This document shows, one piece after another, positions 28,686 to 37,793 of a stretch of DNA of 64,000 bases. The DNA is taken from assembly GCF_001517405.1 (NCBI RefSeq), contig NZ_LN907827.1, positions 2,486,587-2,550,586 of the forward strand, given 5' to 3'. Under the pieces are notes generated by a model that saw only the letters and a list, made by a program, of their open reading frames with translations, had not been told where the DNA came from and did no database searches. Position numbers and translations under genes: made by a program. This DNA is from Duffyella gerundensis. Lineage in GTDB: Bacteria; Pseudomonadota; Gammaproteobacteria; Enterobacterales; Enterobacteriaceae. Position 1 is the first letter of the stretch. Each line of letters starts with the position of its first letter.

Positions 28686-30908
28686 TTATTTAATCGCGTA
28701 ATAAGGCATCGCAACCTGCTTACCATTAATGACAACGGAGATGTAGCCTTCGACTTTATCGGTATTAACCTGTTCAGGACGAAGGGCACGCGACTCCATC
28801 AGCACATCGCCTTGCTCATTCGCGCCAAAACCTGCTTTACCGTTGTGGACGGAAAAGCGCTGCAGGGCTTTGTGGGTGCTGGCACCGGCAGGCTGACTGA
28901 CAAACTTCATCGTGCTGTCAAAACGGGCACAGCGGCCAACCATAAAGCGATCTTTCGCCGTGGTTTTCATTAGCACACCGGCGGAAGCGAGCCAGCCAGC
29001 GAGTTTGATGAAGACACGCGCATCGGTGTCATAAGGTGCATCGACCATCACATCGACAATCGGGCTGACGCCTTCAGCATGCCAACTCGCTTCTGCCTTC
29101 TGCGTTTTGCGCTGCAGGCTGATGATCGCTTTGCCACCGGTGGTTTTACCGCCGGTAATATCGCTCAACACCTGTTGGTCAGTGCCTTTGTTGTAAGAGG
29201 ATTGACCGAAAATCTCAATCTCCCAACAGTCGCCGACATCCGGGCTATACAGATTACCCAGCTCAAACCATTTTTCCTGATTTGAGTTGTTTTCGATGCG
29301 AAAACGCGAGGTCAGATAGTTATATTTCATGCTGCCATCAACGGCAACACCGTAGGATTCAACGCGTGTGGACCCTCGTTCCCATGCGCTCAGCCACTCT
29401 TCGCCGGTGTGTGAGTTATCAATTTTGCTGCCAACCTGCAGGTTGGTCTGGCGCGTATTCAGGCGTGAATGATGCGCCAGCAGAGGGTTTTTACAACCTT
29501 CCATACTCAGCGCATCAATGATCCACTGGCCATTAGAAATATCGCCCGGATTTTCAGTATGCTCAATCCAGCCATTATGGATAATTGACTGGGTTGCACG
29601 CGGCAGGTTTAGCACCATACCGCCGCTGCAGTTTTGGGCATTGAAGTTAGAGAGTTCAATGGCGGTACTGTGGTCCCAACTGCCCTGCTTTCTGCCAGAC
29701 CAGGCAGATTTGATCACGTCGCCGGTACAGCGCGAGGCGTACCACTGGTCAATTTTGCAGTCGAGCGTATCCAGCATGCTTAGCGCGGTGCCGCCAACAA
29801 AATTGAAACGCAGGCAGGCTCCACGGAAGAACTGACCGCCGGCACAGGTATTTTCGAAAAAGCCCTGTTTGTTAGGGTTTTTGTTCACCTGACCATCAAA
29901 CACCAGGCTACTCAACTCGACGCGGCGTGCGTTCACCTTAAAGATAAACGCCGATTTGCCATCCGACACAATGGTCGTTGCCGGGAAGTAACCAAAGTTG
30001 ACCATGGCGCCAGACACCCGGAAAAAGCCGGTCTCTTTCTCACCGAAATCACAGCCGGACACAAAGAACTTACCTGCGGGAAACTGCACGCAGATCTGCT
30101 GGTTAGCGTCCTGTGACCACTGATACATCGCCATGATGATCGGCGCCGTATCGGTTTCACCGTCAGCAATCGCACCGAAATCAAACAACGTCAGGCGGTT
30201 ATAATCTTCCACCACACGACGCCAGTGGAAATCGCTGCCGCTGCTGAAGATTACGCCGCCGTTGTCTTTAGCCGCGGTAAAGCTGCCAACAAACTCGCCG
30301 CCGCCGACTTCCAGGCCTTCATGCCAGCTTTTCAGCTTGATTTTGGCGCCTTCAAACAGTGGGCGTGTTTTACGCAGCTGATCAACCGAGGGAATCTCCC
30401 CGATCAGCTGATAGCCCGTTGGCTGCGCCAGACGCTGGCTAAAGTCAGCACTGTTCGGACGAGAGACATCAGGCATAAAGAACAGCTGCTCGCCGTTGTC
30501 ATCATAGACCGCCATCGAATGGGACGGGTTGGCGATCAACGCCGCGTTATCCGCAATGAACTGATCGAAATTGCCGCGATTCAGCGTAATGGGCTGCTGA
30601 ATTTCAGAGACTTTGCCGTCGGCATTACGCAGGAAAACCGGAATGGTATTGCCACTTTTGGTCGGATCCACGCCCGCTTTGCCAATCCACAGTTTGCCCT
30701 GGAAGTTGTGCCAGAACTGCGGTGGCATGGTATAGACGTTTTCCGGCGTCAAAATGGGTACATCCGCTGGCGGAATATCTTTTGGATTCACGTCTTTCAG
30801 GTTTAACGTGCCGGAGCCACTCTTCGCGGCATAGCTGGAGAACGTGCTGACGGAAACGGCGGCTACAATTGATGACACCGCTGTTTGCAATACTTCTCTT
30901 CTTTTCAT
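28686..30908 (-). CDS. wceF: Tailspike-like exopolysaccharide-modifying enzyme (AmsF/WceF family)
   Basis: A 740-residue exported protein. The N-terminus MKRREVLQTAVSSIVAAVSV ends in an Ala-rich cleavage region (SYAAKS), a signal peptide with a Tat-like Arg-Arg. The body has the repetitive, Gly- and Asn-rich β-strand pattern of a right-handed β-helix, beginning around LFDFGAIADGETDTAPIIMAMYQW, a phrase typical of pectate-lyase/tailspike folds. AmsF (amylovoran) and WceF (stewartan) sit at the same place and are linked to polymer processing. WceF is described as a phage-tailspike-like glycan hydrolase. The frame extends ten codons upstream. The ATG at 30908 gives a proper signal peptide and has GGGA nearby. 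I infer cleavage or trimming of the locus's own polymer in the periplasm or outside. Confidence 0.82.
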   Translation of the reverse strand: MKRREVLQTAVSSIVAAVSVSTFSSYAAKSGSGTLNLKDVNPKDIPPADVPILTPENVYTMPPQFWHNFQGKLWIGKAGVDPTKSGNTIPVFLRNADGKVSEIQQPITLNRGNFDQFIADNAALIANPSHSMAVYDDNGEQLFFMPDVSRPNSADFSQRLAQPTGYQLIGEIPSVDQLRKTRPLFEGAKIKLKSWHEGLEVGGGEFVGSFTAAKDNGGVIFSSGSDFHWRRVVEDYNRLTLFDFGAIADGETDTAPIIMAMYQWSQDANQQICVQFPAGKFFVSGCDFGEKETGFFRVSGAMVNFGYFPATTIVSDGKSAFIFKVNARRVELSSLVFDGQVNKNPNKQGFFENTCAGGQFFRGACLRFNFVGGTALSMLDTLDCKIDQWYASRCTGDVIKSAWSGRKQGSWDHSTAIELSNFNAQNCSGGMVLNLPRATQSIIHNGWIEHTENPGDISNGQWIIDALSMEGCKNPLLAHHSRLNTRQTNLQVGSKIDNSHTGEEWLSAWERGSTRVESYGVAVDGSMKYNYLTSRFRIENNSNQEKWFELGNLYSPDVGDCWEIEIFGQSSYNKGTDQQVLSDITGGKTTGGKAIISLQRKTQKAEASWHAEGVSPIVDVMVDAPYDTDARVFIKLAGWLASAGVLMKTTAKDRFMVGRCARFDSTMKFVSQPAGASTHKALQRFSVHNGKAGFGANEQGDVLMESRALRPEQVNTDKVEGYISVVINGKQVAMPYYAIK

Positions 30909-30969
30909 TCGTTCAATCCCGTGGTCAATTTTACCCATTAGCAGGCGAGAAACAGTTTCCCAGAGGGGT

Positions 30970-32004
30970 TTACACCAATGACAGCCAACGCTGCTTAATG
31001 GTTGCGCCGTCGAACTTCAGCGCGGTGGCCTGAGTATTGGCGCTCATGGCATAGAAGAGCGCGTCATCGTGGGCCAGTTGATTCATTTTTTCGATAAAAG
31101 TCTGCTTGTCGTTCATCGCCACCAGGAAACCATCCTGCTGGTCGTTGATGATTTCCTGCGGGCCAGTCGGACAGTCGTAGGCAACCACCGGCAGTGACCA
31201 GGATTTTGCTTCCAGCAGCACCAGCGGCAAGCCTTCGTAGCGCGAGGTCATCAGCGCCATGTCGCTGTCGCGATAGTAATCATTGATATTGGACACCTTG
31301 CCGACAAAGTTCACGCTGTTGCTGATGCCCAGCATTTTCGCCTGCTGTTCCAGCGTCTGACGTAGCTCGCCATCACCGGCAATCACCAGTTTCCATTCCG
31401 GATTGGTGCTGACAAAGCCCTGCCAGACGTCGAGCAGCAGATCGAAGCCTTTCTGGTGATCCAGTCGGCCTACCGCCAGCGCCTGGCGATGACGCTGGGT
31501 GCGCTGATAGTTTTTATATACCACCGGATTAGGGATAGCGGTACTGCTGATATGCCAGTTGGAGAACACCTGATGATCTTTATCGGTCAGTACGATGACT
31601 TGATCGTAGTAGCGCAACATCAGGTATTTCAGGCACTGAATCGGCTTGCTGAATGATTTGATGGCGATATGTTCGCAGGCGTAGGTTTTAGCGCGTTTTT
31701 TCTTCAGTGACAGCATGCTCCACAGCGCAAACATCACGCTAAGGCGTCCCATGCTGATCAGGAAAATGGCATCAAAATCCTGCTGCTGAATACGCTGAAC
31801 CGCCGCTTTGATCGGATTAGATTGTCCCTCAAAGCTCACGATCTCTTTAACCTGACTAAACGGATAAAAGGTCTTTCCGCTGCCTTCCAGAGAATAGATG
31901 GAAACCTGATGCGCTTCGCCAAGGCACTCTGACATGAAGTTACAGATATTTTCTGTGCCTGCGTAGGAATAAGCGTCTTTAATGACCAGCACGACTCTTT
32001 TCAT
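30970..32004 (-). CDS. GT4 glycosyltransferase of the exopolysaccharide locus
   Basis: A 344-residue GT4 enzyme starting MKRVVLVIKDAYSYAGTENIC. The donor domain has AVGRLDHQKGFDLLLDVWQ, VIAGDGELRQTLE and the catalytic TSRYEGLPLVLLEAKSWSLPVVAYDCPTGP (EX7E in EGLPLVLLE), common in galactosyl- and glucosyltransferases of capsule loci. The frame opens 12 codons earlier. I chose the ATG at 32004, where homologues begin. It follows the GT2 gene after a short gap that holds a five-pair stem (32045-32058). It adds one residue of the repeat unit. The donor is not deducible. Confidence 0.87.
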   Translation of the reverse strand: MKRVVLVIKDAYSYAGTENICNFMSECLGEAHQVSIYSLEGSGKTFYPFSQVKEIVSFEGQSNPIKAAVQRIQQQDFDAIFLISMGRLSVMFALWSMLSLKKKRAKTYACEHIAIKSFSKPIQCLKYLMLRYYDQVIVLTDKDHQVFSNWHISSTAIPNPVVYKNYQRTQRHRQALAVGRLDHQKGFDLLLDVWQGFVSTNPEWKLVIAGDGELRQTLEQQAKMLGISNSVNFVGKVSNINDYYRDSDMALMTSRYEGLPLVLLEAKSWSLPVVAYDCPTGPQEIINDQQDGFLVAMNDKQTFIEKMNQLAHDDALFYAMSANTQATALKFDGATIKQRWLSLV

Positions 32005-32067
32005 CGTTACTCTGTCCACCTCAATTGCGTTCAAAAACAAAGAAGGCCGTTACCGGCCCACAAAAAT

Positions 32068-32820
32068 TTACCGATGCTTCAACGTGAACAGTACGCCGTT
32101 AACCATATACCAGACGTAATAGTAATATACTTTTAACGGGTTGTTTTTATAGATAATTCTTAATAGTTCCAGATGCCATTTCGCGGCTTTATTTTTATTA
32201 CGCGACAGGGAATCGCCCAGTTCGTAATAGTTCACGAGGATCTTTTCAATCACGCGTACCTGTTTGTAGCGGGTAAACAGCTCATACAAAAACAGGAAGT
32301 CTTCGTGACCTTTGCGCTGGAAGAAAATGCCCTGTGGCGGCCGGCGAAAGCAGACCGAAGAGAAACAGACGCGATACTGCTTCTTCACAAAGCTGTCCTG
32401 CTGCAGGTAAGGCTTTGACCAGGTAATATCGTGATCGGCGCTTTTGGTTTTGTAGTGATAATGCGAAATCACAAAGTCGTCACCGGCAGCGATGGCCGCC
32501 GTCTGCAGCGCCAGCTTATCTTTGTGCCACTCATCGTCGCTGTCGAGAAAGGCGATGATCTCTTCTGTCGCCGCACGCAGGCCAACGTTGCGGGTTTCTG
32601 CCGCGCCCATATTGACGTCGTTATCGAGAATGGTGATGCGCGCGTCCTGACAGTGTTCGCGCACGAAGGCCAGCGAATCATCGGTCGATTTATCATTCAC
32701 CAGATAGATGTGCCAGTCCGGATAAGTTTGATCAATGACGGATTGTACCGCGCGCAGGATGGTCTGCCGCGCATTGTACATTGGGATGATAATGCCAACT
32801 GTACCAACGTGATTGTTCAT
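32068..32820 (-). CDS. GT2 glycosyltransferase of the exopolysaccharide locus
   Basis: A 250-residue GT2 enzyme with IIIPMYNARQTILRAVQSV, LVNDKSTDDS, AAETRNVGLRAA and the metal motif FLDSDDEWH. GHEDFLFLYELF carries the likely catalytic acid. This short form resembles AmsE and WcaA-type transferases. AGGT precedes the ATG at 32820. It is the first gene after the internal terminator that follows wzy, so its expression should depend on antitermination. It adds one sugar of the repeat unit to the undecaprenyl-linked intermediate in the cytoplasm. Confidence 0.88.
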   Translation of the reverse strand: MNNHVGTVGIIIPMYNARQTILRAVQSVIDQTYPDWHIYLVNDKSTDDSLAFVREHCQDARITILDNDVNMGAAETRNVGLRAATEEIIAFLDSDDEWHKDKLALQTAAIAAGDDFVISHYHYKTKSADHDITWSKPYLQQDSFVKKQYRVCFSSVCFRRPPQGIFFQRKGHEDFLFLYELFTRYKQVRVIEKILVNYYELGDSLSRNKNKAAKWHLELLRIIYKNNPLKVYYYYVWYMVNGVLFTLKHR

Positions 32821-32846
32821 CTGAGTACCTGAATTAAAAGAGTGCC

Positions 32847-32875
32847 AAAAAAATTGCTCCGTAAACGGAGCAATT
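32847..32875 (-). terminator. Strong rho-independent terminator inside the EPS operon (after wzy)
   Basis: AATTGCTCCGT (32852-32862) pairs perfectly with ACGGAGCAATT (32865-32875), leaving a tight loop. On the minus strand the stem is followed by seven T residues (32853-32847). It lies five bases after the wzy stop and 27 before the next ATG, so it would cut the operon unless RfaH-type antitermination or a new promoter acts. Confidence 0.8.
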
Positions 32876-32879
32876 GAAA

Positions 32880-34007
32880 TCAGAAGAGGCGATACACCGC
32901 GGCTAAACTCCAGCCGGTGACCGACTGCGGCGAGAGAATGGTGTTGTATGCTAAGTAGTAGGTTGCCATGCCGCTGAGTAGCGCTACGTTGAGCGCAAGA
33001 TTGCGTATTCGCATCATCAACAGGGCGAGCAGCAACGGTTCCGCATGCAGAAACAGGTTACCTACCCTGCCGCCCAGAATGGCGAAGTCGGAGAACACCA
33101 TACGCACCGCCGCACCAATGGCGTAGGCGATCAACAGCAGATACGGCAGCCGATCTTCTTTCTGTATCGCGTTTTTACCCCAGTACACCACCATAAAAAA
33201 CACAATGAAGGCGATGTTTTTCAGGTTAGCGAGGCTGATAACCGGTGAATTGTTATCAAAGGTCGTACCGACGTAACTGGTGGCACGGTCGCCCACCACC
33301 GGCACAATCCCCAGCGAATCAAGAAAGAGCTTTTTACCACCAATAAAGCCAAGTGGAATTGCCAGGAACACCATCAGCAACGGCCAATATTTACGCTGCG
33401 GCAGAAACAGAAACGGAATCACCATCACCAGCGCATAACCGGTGGAGTGAGACTGGGTGCTCAGCACCAGCATCACCGCTGACCAGATAAATTTGCGATT
33501 CACTGCCAGCAGAATGCTGGCGATAGCAAACGCGCTACAGAGTCCGAATCGAATCTGGTTCATGTCTTTGTTGATGAACAGGTGCGTTGAATAGAGGCAC
33601 AATGAACAGAGAATCAACGGCGAATATTTTTTATAACACCAGGCATTCGTGCTGACGGCAACGATCGCCACGAACAGCAGAAAATAGTAACTCTCTTTAG
33701 TAAAGAGCGATAACAGGCCTGCTAATAAGGTAAAGAAATTCTCATAACGATAAATCTGGGCGACGGTTGAGAAATCACTGATATGCACCTGATTAGCAAG
33801 ATCGTGAAAGAAGCCCAGATATTGCCAGTCATCGATACCGCTGCCAGGTCCGCGCATACCGGCAAAACAGATCAGCAACACGGTGAAAATAAAAAACAGG
33901 TAGTTCACCATGGAGCGCGTTTTTACTTCCCGAAGCTGGTTTATTGCTGCCAGTTCAAACACACAAAAAACTAAAATCGTGTAGCTAATAATCCAATAAA
34001 TCGCCAT
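32880..34007 (-). CDS. wzy: Polysaccharide polymerase, EpsG-like
   Basis: A 375-residue polytopic protein with about ten hydrophobic segments. A characteristic soluble loop GMRGPGSGIDDWQYLGFFHDL follows the second helix, as in EpsG/AmsC-type Wzy proteins, and HLFINKDMNQIRFGLCSAFAI is the conserved RQ-like segment. It should join repeat units in the periplasm under control of Wzc. It stands in the amsC position, after the first GT2. Wzy proteins are poorly conserved, so the call rests on topology, the loop and position. Confidence 0.85.
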   Translation of the reverse strand: MAIYWIISYTILVFCVFELAAINQLREVKTRSMVNYLFFIFTVLLICFAGMRGPGSGIDDWQYLGFFHDLANQVHISDFSTVAQIYRYENFFTLLAGLLSLFTKESYYFLLFVAIVAVSTNAWCYKKYSPLILCSLCLYSTHLFINKDMNQIRFGLCSAFAIASILLAVNRKFIWSAVMLVLSTQSHSTGYALVMVIPFLFLPQRKYWPLLMVFLAIPLGFIGGKKLFLDSLGIVPVVGDRATSYVGTTFDNNSPVISLANLKNIAFIVFFMVVYWGKNAIQKEDRLPYLLLIAYAIGAAVRMVFSDFAILGGRVGNLFLHAEPLLLALLMMRIRNLALNVALLSGMATYYLAYNTILSPQSVTGWSLAAVYRLF

Positions 34008-34142
34008 TCACTTTCCCACCGGATGGTTACCCGTTATAACTGATGCTGCCACAACGATACGGTCGCCCGTTAGCCGGGTTCGCTTCCCGTCTCGTCGAAC
34101 GGCAACACCAACTATGTTGGCTATATATTTTTAGCGATAACC

Positions 34143-35048
34143 TTATTTCCCGGCAAAACGCCCTTTAACCTTATCTTTCAGGCGATTGATAAAATAGGTA
34201 CGGTTATCTTTATTCGTTAAGAAGAAATAGCGAGCAAAACTGACGCTGGCGAGCAGCGACTTGCCATCCATTTTGTATCTCAACGGTAATTTATAGGCTT
34301 TATACGTATGAATATCGCGCTGTGTCAGGTGTGGCTTCATGCTGTCCAGCCAGAAATGAGAATACTTAACGGATTCTCCTTTGTGTTTGGAGCCAAAGGT
34401 GGTGATGAGATGATAGTTAGTCAGCGGCTGGTCAATCATGAAAAATTCAAAGCCAAGGCGATCGGCACGAATGCAGAAATCATAATCCTGATGGCGCACA
34501 TAGCGCGTATCAAACTTAATCTCAGCGGCGTATTCGCGTTTCAGCACGATGGTGCTGGTCTGGATAAAGCCGTAACAGCCAAACAGATACTCTGCCACGG
34601 TTTCGCCTTTGGCCACCGGCTGCATCGGCATCACCTTAAGAAAGCTGCCGTCCTGGATAATGTTCACCTGGCTAAAAATCACGTAGCGACTTTTGCCCTG
34701 CGCTTCCAGTTCTTCGATTTTCTTTGCCGCAATCATCAGTTTGTCAGCGCGCCACTCGTCGTCTGCGTCGAGAAAGCTAATGAAATCACCGGTGGCTAAA
34801 TCGATGCCTTTGTTACGCGCACCTGCACCGTTGAGTTTCTCCTGGGATAACACCAGGTTGATGTTCAGGTCACGATAACGTTCGCCCTGCACCACTGCCG
34901 CCAGCGCTTCAGCATCATTCGATTTGTCATCAATGATGATGACTTCAAAGTTGCGGTAGGTTTGCGCCGCCACGCAGTCAAGCGTGGTAATAATCGATTC
35001 AGAGGCGTTGTACGCCGGGATTACGATTGAAAAGCGGATATCCTTCAT
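34143..35048 (-). CDS. GT2 glycosyltransferase, first after wzc (AmsB-like)
   Basis: A 301-residue GT2 enzyme starting MKDIRFSIVIPAYNASESI, with IIIDDKSND, LNGAGARNKGIDLATGDFISFLDADDEWR (metal motif DADD) and RHQDYDFCIRADRLGFEF (catalytic region). The frame opens eight codons earlier. The ATG at 35048 is where the family begins. It follows the terminator after wzc, as amsB follows amsA. In amylovoran synthesis the second enzyme adds galactose to the undecaprenyl-PP-galactose made by AmsG. The same step is likely here but is not proven by sequence. Confidence 0.88.
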   Translation of the reverse strand: MKDIRFSIVIPAYNASESIITTLDCVAAQTYRNFEVIIIDDKSNDAEALAAVVQGERYRDLNINLVLSQEKLNGAGARNKGIDLATGDFISFLDADDEWRADKLMIAAKKIEELEAQGKSRYVIFSQVNIIQDGSFLKVMPMQPVAKGETVAEYLFGCYGFIQTSTIVLKREYAAEIKFDTRYVRHQDYDFCIRADRLGFEFFMIDQPLTNYHLITTFGSKHKGESVKYSHFWLDSMKPHLTQRDIHTYKAYKLPLRYKMDGKSLLASVSFARYFFLTNKDNRTYFINRLKDKVKGRFAGK

Positions 35049-35099
35049 TGCCTGGCACCTTTTTAACGTCAAAATAAAAGGGTTACATAACGCACGTGC

Positions 35100-35143
35100 A
35101 AAAACAGAGGGAACCTGCCCGCCAGCGGCAGAAAAGGTTCCCT
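35100..35143 (-). terminator. Terminator-like stem-loop after wzc
   Basis: AGGGAACCT (35108-35116) pairs with AGGTTCCCT (35135-35143), and inside it TGCC pairs with GGCA. On the minus strand the stem is followed by CTG and five T residues (35104-35100). Group 1 capsule loci such as E. coli K30 have a stem-loop at the same place that reduces transcription beyond wzc. Confidence 0.75.
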
Positions 35144-35152
35144 GTGCAGTTT

Positions 35153-37330
35153 TTAGCTTTTAGCGTTTTTGTAGCTGTAATCGTAATAGTCGTAACCATG
35201 GCCGTAAGCGTTAGACGCTTTACGCACCACTGCGTTAAGAATCACACCTTTAATTTCAATGCCATTCTGTGCAAAGCGCTTGTAGCTGACATCCAGCTCT
35301 TTAGTGGTGTTGCCTTCAAAACGCGCCACCATCAGCGAGGTACCGGCCAGCTTACCGATAATTGACGCATCGGTTACCGCGAGGATTGGTGGCGTATCGA
35401 TCAGCACCAGATCGTAGTTCTCGCTCGCCCATTCCAGCAGTTCCTGCATACGACGATGCATTAACAGCTCTGATGGGTTTGGTGGAACCTGACCGCGTGG
35501 CAGGAAGTCAAAACCGTATTCGCCGCGCTGAATCAACGCAGGGGTAAACGGTGTCTGGCCAGAAAGCACGCTGGACAGGCCCTGCTTGTTCTCTGCGCCC
35601 AACAGTTCGTGGGTATAACCACGACGCATATCGCCATCGATAAACAACACTTTCTGTCCCGCTTTAGCAATCAGCGCCGCCAGGTTAGAACAGATAAAGG
35701 TTTTACCGATGCCCGGGCTAGCGCCGGTGATCATCAGGATGTTGTTCTTCGCTTCCATCATCGCAAAGTGCAGGCTGGTACGCAGGCTACGAATTGATTC
35801 GATGGTCAGGTCAGTCGGGTTACCCAGCGCCAACAGCGTGTTGTGCGGATCGGCTTTAACTTTGCTGCCACCGCGCGCCAGCGCTTCAGTATCTTTCTTA
35901 CGCTGCCATTCGGAGAGCGGTACGCTGGCATAGACGTTCATGCCCAGCTCTTCCAGCTGCTCAGGGTTTTCAATGCCGTGATGGAACATCGCTTTCAACA
36001 GCACCAGGCCAACGGAAAGCACCAGACCGGCCAGCAGGCTGGCAAGAATGATCAGCGATTTCTTCGGCGCAATAGGCATTCCCGCCGTTTCTGCGCTGTC
36101 GATGATACGCACATCACCCACGGTTGAGGCTTTGCTGATGTTCAGCTCTTGCTGACGATTCAGTAACTGAACGTAGATTTCCTGTTCAGACTGCGCGTCA
36201 CGCGTCAGGCGTAAAATTTCCTGCTGCGTTTTTGGCATCTGCGAAATACGTGTATTCAGCTTCTTCTGCTCATCAACCAGCGTCTGACGTTTTTCCAGCA
36301 GCGCACGGTAGGTTGGGTGATCTTTGGTATAGAGCTGTGAAACTTCAGCTTCACGGAAGGTCAGTTCATTCAGCTGCGTCTGCACGCTCACGGAAGAGTC
36401 CAGCGCCGCTTTCGCTTCCAGTGACATATCAACCGAGTCATTCTGACGGCGATACTGATTCAGCTTGTCTTCTGCTGCGTCCAGTTTGGCACGAACGGCC
36501 GGCACCTGAACCTGCAGGAACTCAAGGCTCTTCTGCGCTTCTTCTGATTTACGCTGTACGTTCTGCAGCAGATAGTTTTCAACGATACTCTGCAGTACGT
36601 TACTGATTAATACCGGGTCTTCACCGGTGTAGCTCAGTCCCAGCACGCCAGTGTCTTTACCTTTATCGGCTACAGACAGGTTGCTGGTGATCATTTTAAT
36701 CGCCTGCAGGTTAGTCAGCTTGGTCACCTTGAAGCTGGTGCCCTCTTCCGCTTTGATATCGCTGACCAGCATGGTGACATCACCGTGCTGCTCCAGCTGG
36801 CCAACTTTACCTTTGAACAGTTCATCACCGTTGAAAGAGACGCTGTAGCTGTCCGGGCCTTCTACTTCTACTTTCACTGCACGCGGTTCAAAGCTGCGTG
36901 GCAGATCGAAACGAGAAATCGCGATCTGTGCAGGTTTGTTACCCATCAGTCGTGCCAGGCCTTTGCCAATCACCGGCAGATATTCCTGCTCGATCATGGT
37001 ATCCAGACCTAAATCTTTGACCGTTTTACCAATCACCATACGTGAGTTGATAATTTCCACTTCGGTTGCGGAGAGCGGCTGTGAATCAGGCAGCATTGAC
37101 TGCAGGTCGTTCAGTACGGTATTGGCGTTTTTGCTTTCTACCTGTACCAGCGCATCGGCATTATAGATTGGCGTTGCGAACAGGCTGTAAAGGGTACCCA
37201 TCAGCATAAAGAAAGCCGTAACGGCCACTATTACCCAGCGATGGTCAATCAGTTGTCCCACAAGGTGCGCCAGATCTAATCCACCCGATTCCTCTTTCGG
37301 CGCACTCAAAACCTTATTTTTTGTTTTCAT
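35153..37330 (-). CDS. wzc: Wzc polysaccharide co-polymerase and tyrosine autokinase
   Basis: Inner-membrane BY-kinase that controls chain length and connects Wzy to the Wza channel. The 725 residues start with a cytoplasmic segment and a first helix (WVIVAVTAFFMLMGTLYSLF). A Wzz-type periplasmic domain with coiled coils follows, then a second helix near SLIILASLLAGLVLSVGLVL and the kinase domain. It has Walker A GASPGIGKT, Walker A' LFIDGDMRRG and Walker B LVLIDTPP. The tail has six tyrosines (709, 713, 715, 716, 718, 720), the phosphorylation cluster reversed by Wzb. It corresponds to AmsA of amylovoran. It starts 12 bases after wzb. Confidence 0.97.
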   Translation of the reverse strand: MKTKNKVLSAPKEESGGLDLAHLVGQLIDHRWVIVAVTAFFMLMGTLYSLFATPIYNADALVQVESKNANTVLNDLQSMLPDSQPLSATEVEIINSRMVIGKTVKDLGLDTMIEQEYLPVIGKGLARLMGNKPAQIAISRFDLPRSFEPRAVKVEVEGPDSYSVSFNGDELFKGKVGQLEQHGDVTMLVSDIKAEEGTSFKVTKLTNLQAIKMITSNLSVADKGKDTGVLGLSYTGEDPVLISNVLQSIVENYLLQNVQRKSEEAQKSLEFLQVQVPAVRAKLDAAEDKLNQYRRQNDSVDMSLEAKAALDSSVSVQTQLNELTFREAEVSQLYTKDHPTYRALLEKRQTLVDEQKKLNTRISQMPKTQQEILRLTRDAQSEQEIYVQLLNRQQELNISKASTVGDVRIIDSAETAGMPIAPKKSLIILASLLAGLVLSVGLVLLKAMFHHGIENPEQLEELGMNVYASVPLSEWQRKKDTEALARGGSKVKADPHNTLLALGNPTDLTIESIRSLRTSLHFAMMEAKNNILMITGASPGIGKTFICSNLAALIAKAGQKVLFIDGDMRRGYTHELLGAENKQGLSSVLSGQTPFTPALIQRGEYGFDFLPRGQVPPNPSELLMHRRMQELLEWASENYDLVLIDTPPILAVTDASIIGKLAGTSLMVARFEGNTTKELDVSYKRFAQNGIEIKGVILNAVVRKASNAYGHGYDYYDYSYKNAKS

Positions 37331-37342
37331 GGATAATCTCAG

Positions 37343-37777
37343 CTATCGGCTTAATACGTTCACCCATTTCTGGGTAGCGTTGTCCAGTAATTCATAGACC
37401 GCAACAAAAGCCTCCCGGCTTTTGCGAAAGGGATCGGCGATTTCTCGCTGGTTGAGCCAGTGCCCCATCAGCATCGTCTTGCCACGTGCGGCCGGATCGA
37501 TCCGATTCACCTGTTCAATCTGATCTTTTTCCATTACCAGGATGAGATCGAACTGGCGGCACAGACTCGAGGTCAGCTGCTGCGCTTCATGGCCTGCCAG
37601 CGACAGGCCATTTTCTTCAGCAACATCGGAGGCGGTGGCGTCAGCGGCATGACCTTTCAGCGCGCTGAGGCCCGCTGAAACGATCTTTTTATCCGGTAAC
37701 GCCCGCTTTAACAGCCGTTCAGCAGTCGGTGAACGGCAGATGTTGCCAACGCAAACTACGAGGACAGAGTTAATCAT
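37343..37777 (-). CDS. wzb: Low-molecular-weight protein-tyrosine phosphatase
   Basis: Dephosphorylates the Wzc tyrosine cluster, which is needed for high-level polymerisation. The 144-residue product starts MINSVLVVCVGNICRSPTAERLL. The catalytic loop CX5R is Cys9 to Arg15, and the general acid is the Asp of REIADPFRKS. The open frame extends 20 codons upstream into wza. I chose the ATG at 37777, which gives the family's usual length and start. It corresponds to AmsI. Confidence 0.96.
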   Translation of the reverse strand: MINSVLVVCVGNICRSPTAERLLKRALPDKKIVSAGLSALKGHAADATASDVAEENGLSLAGHEAQQLTSSLCRQFDLILVMEKDQIEQVNRIDPAARGKTMLMGHWLNQREIADPFRKSREAFVAVYELLDNATQKWVNVLSR

Positions 37778-37793
37778 CGTTACAACCCGCTTA

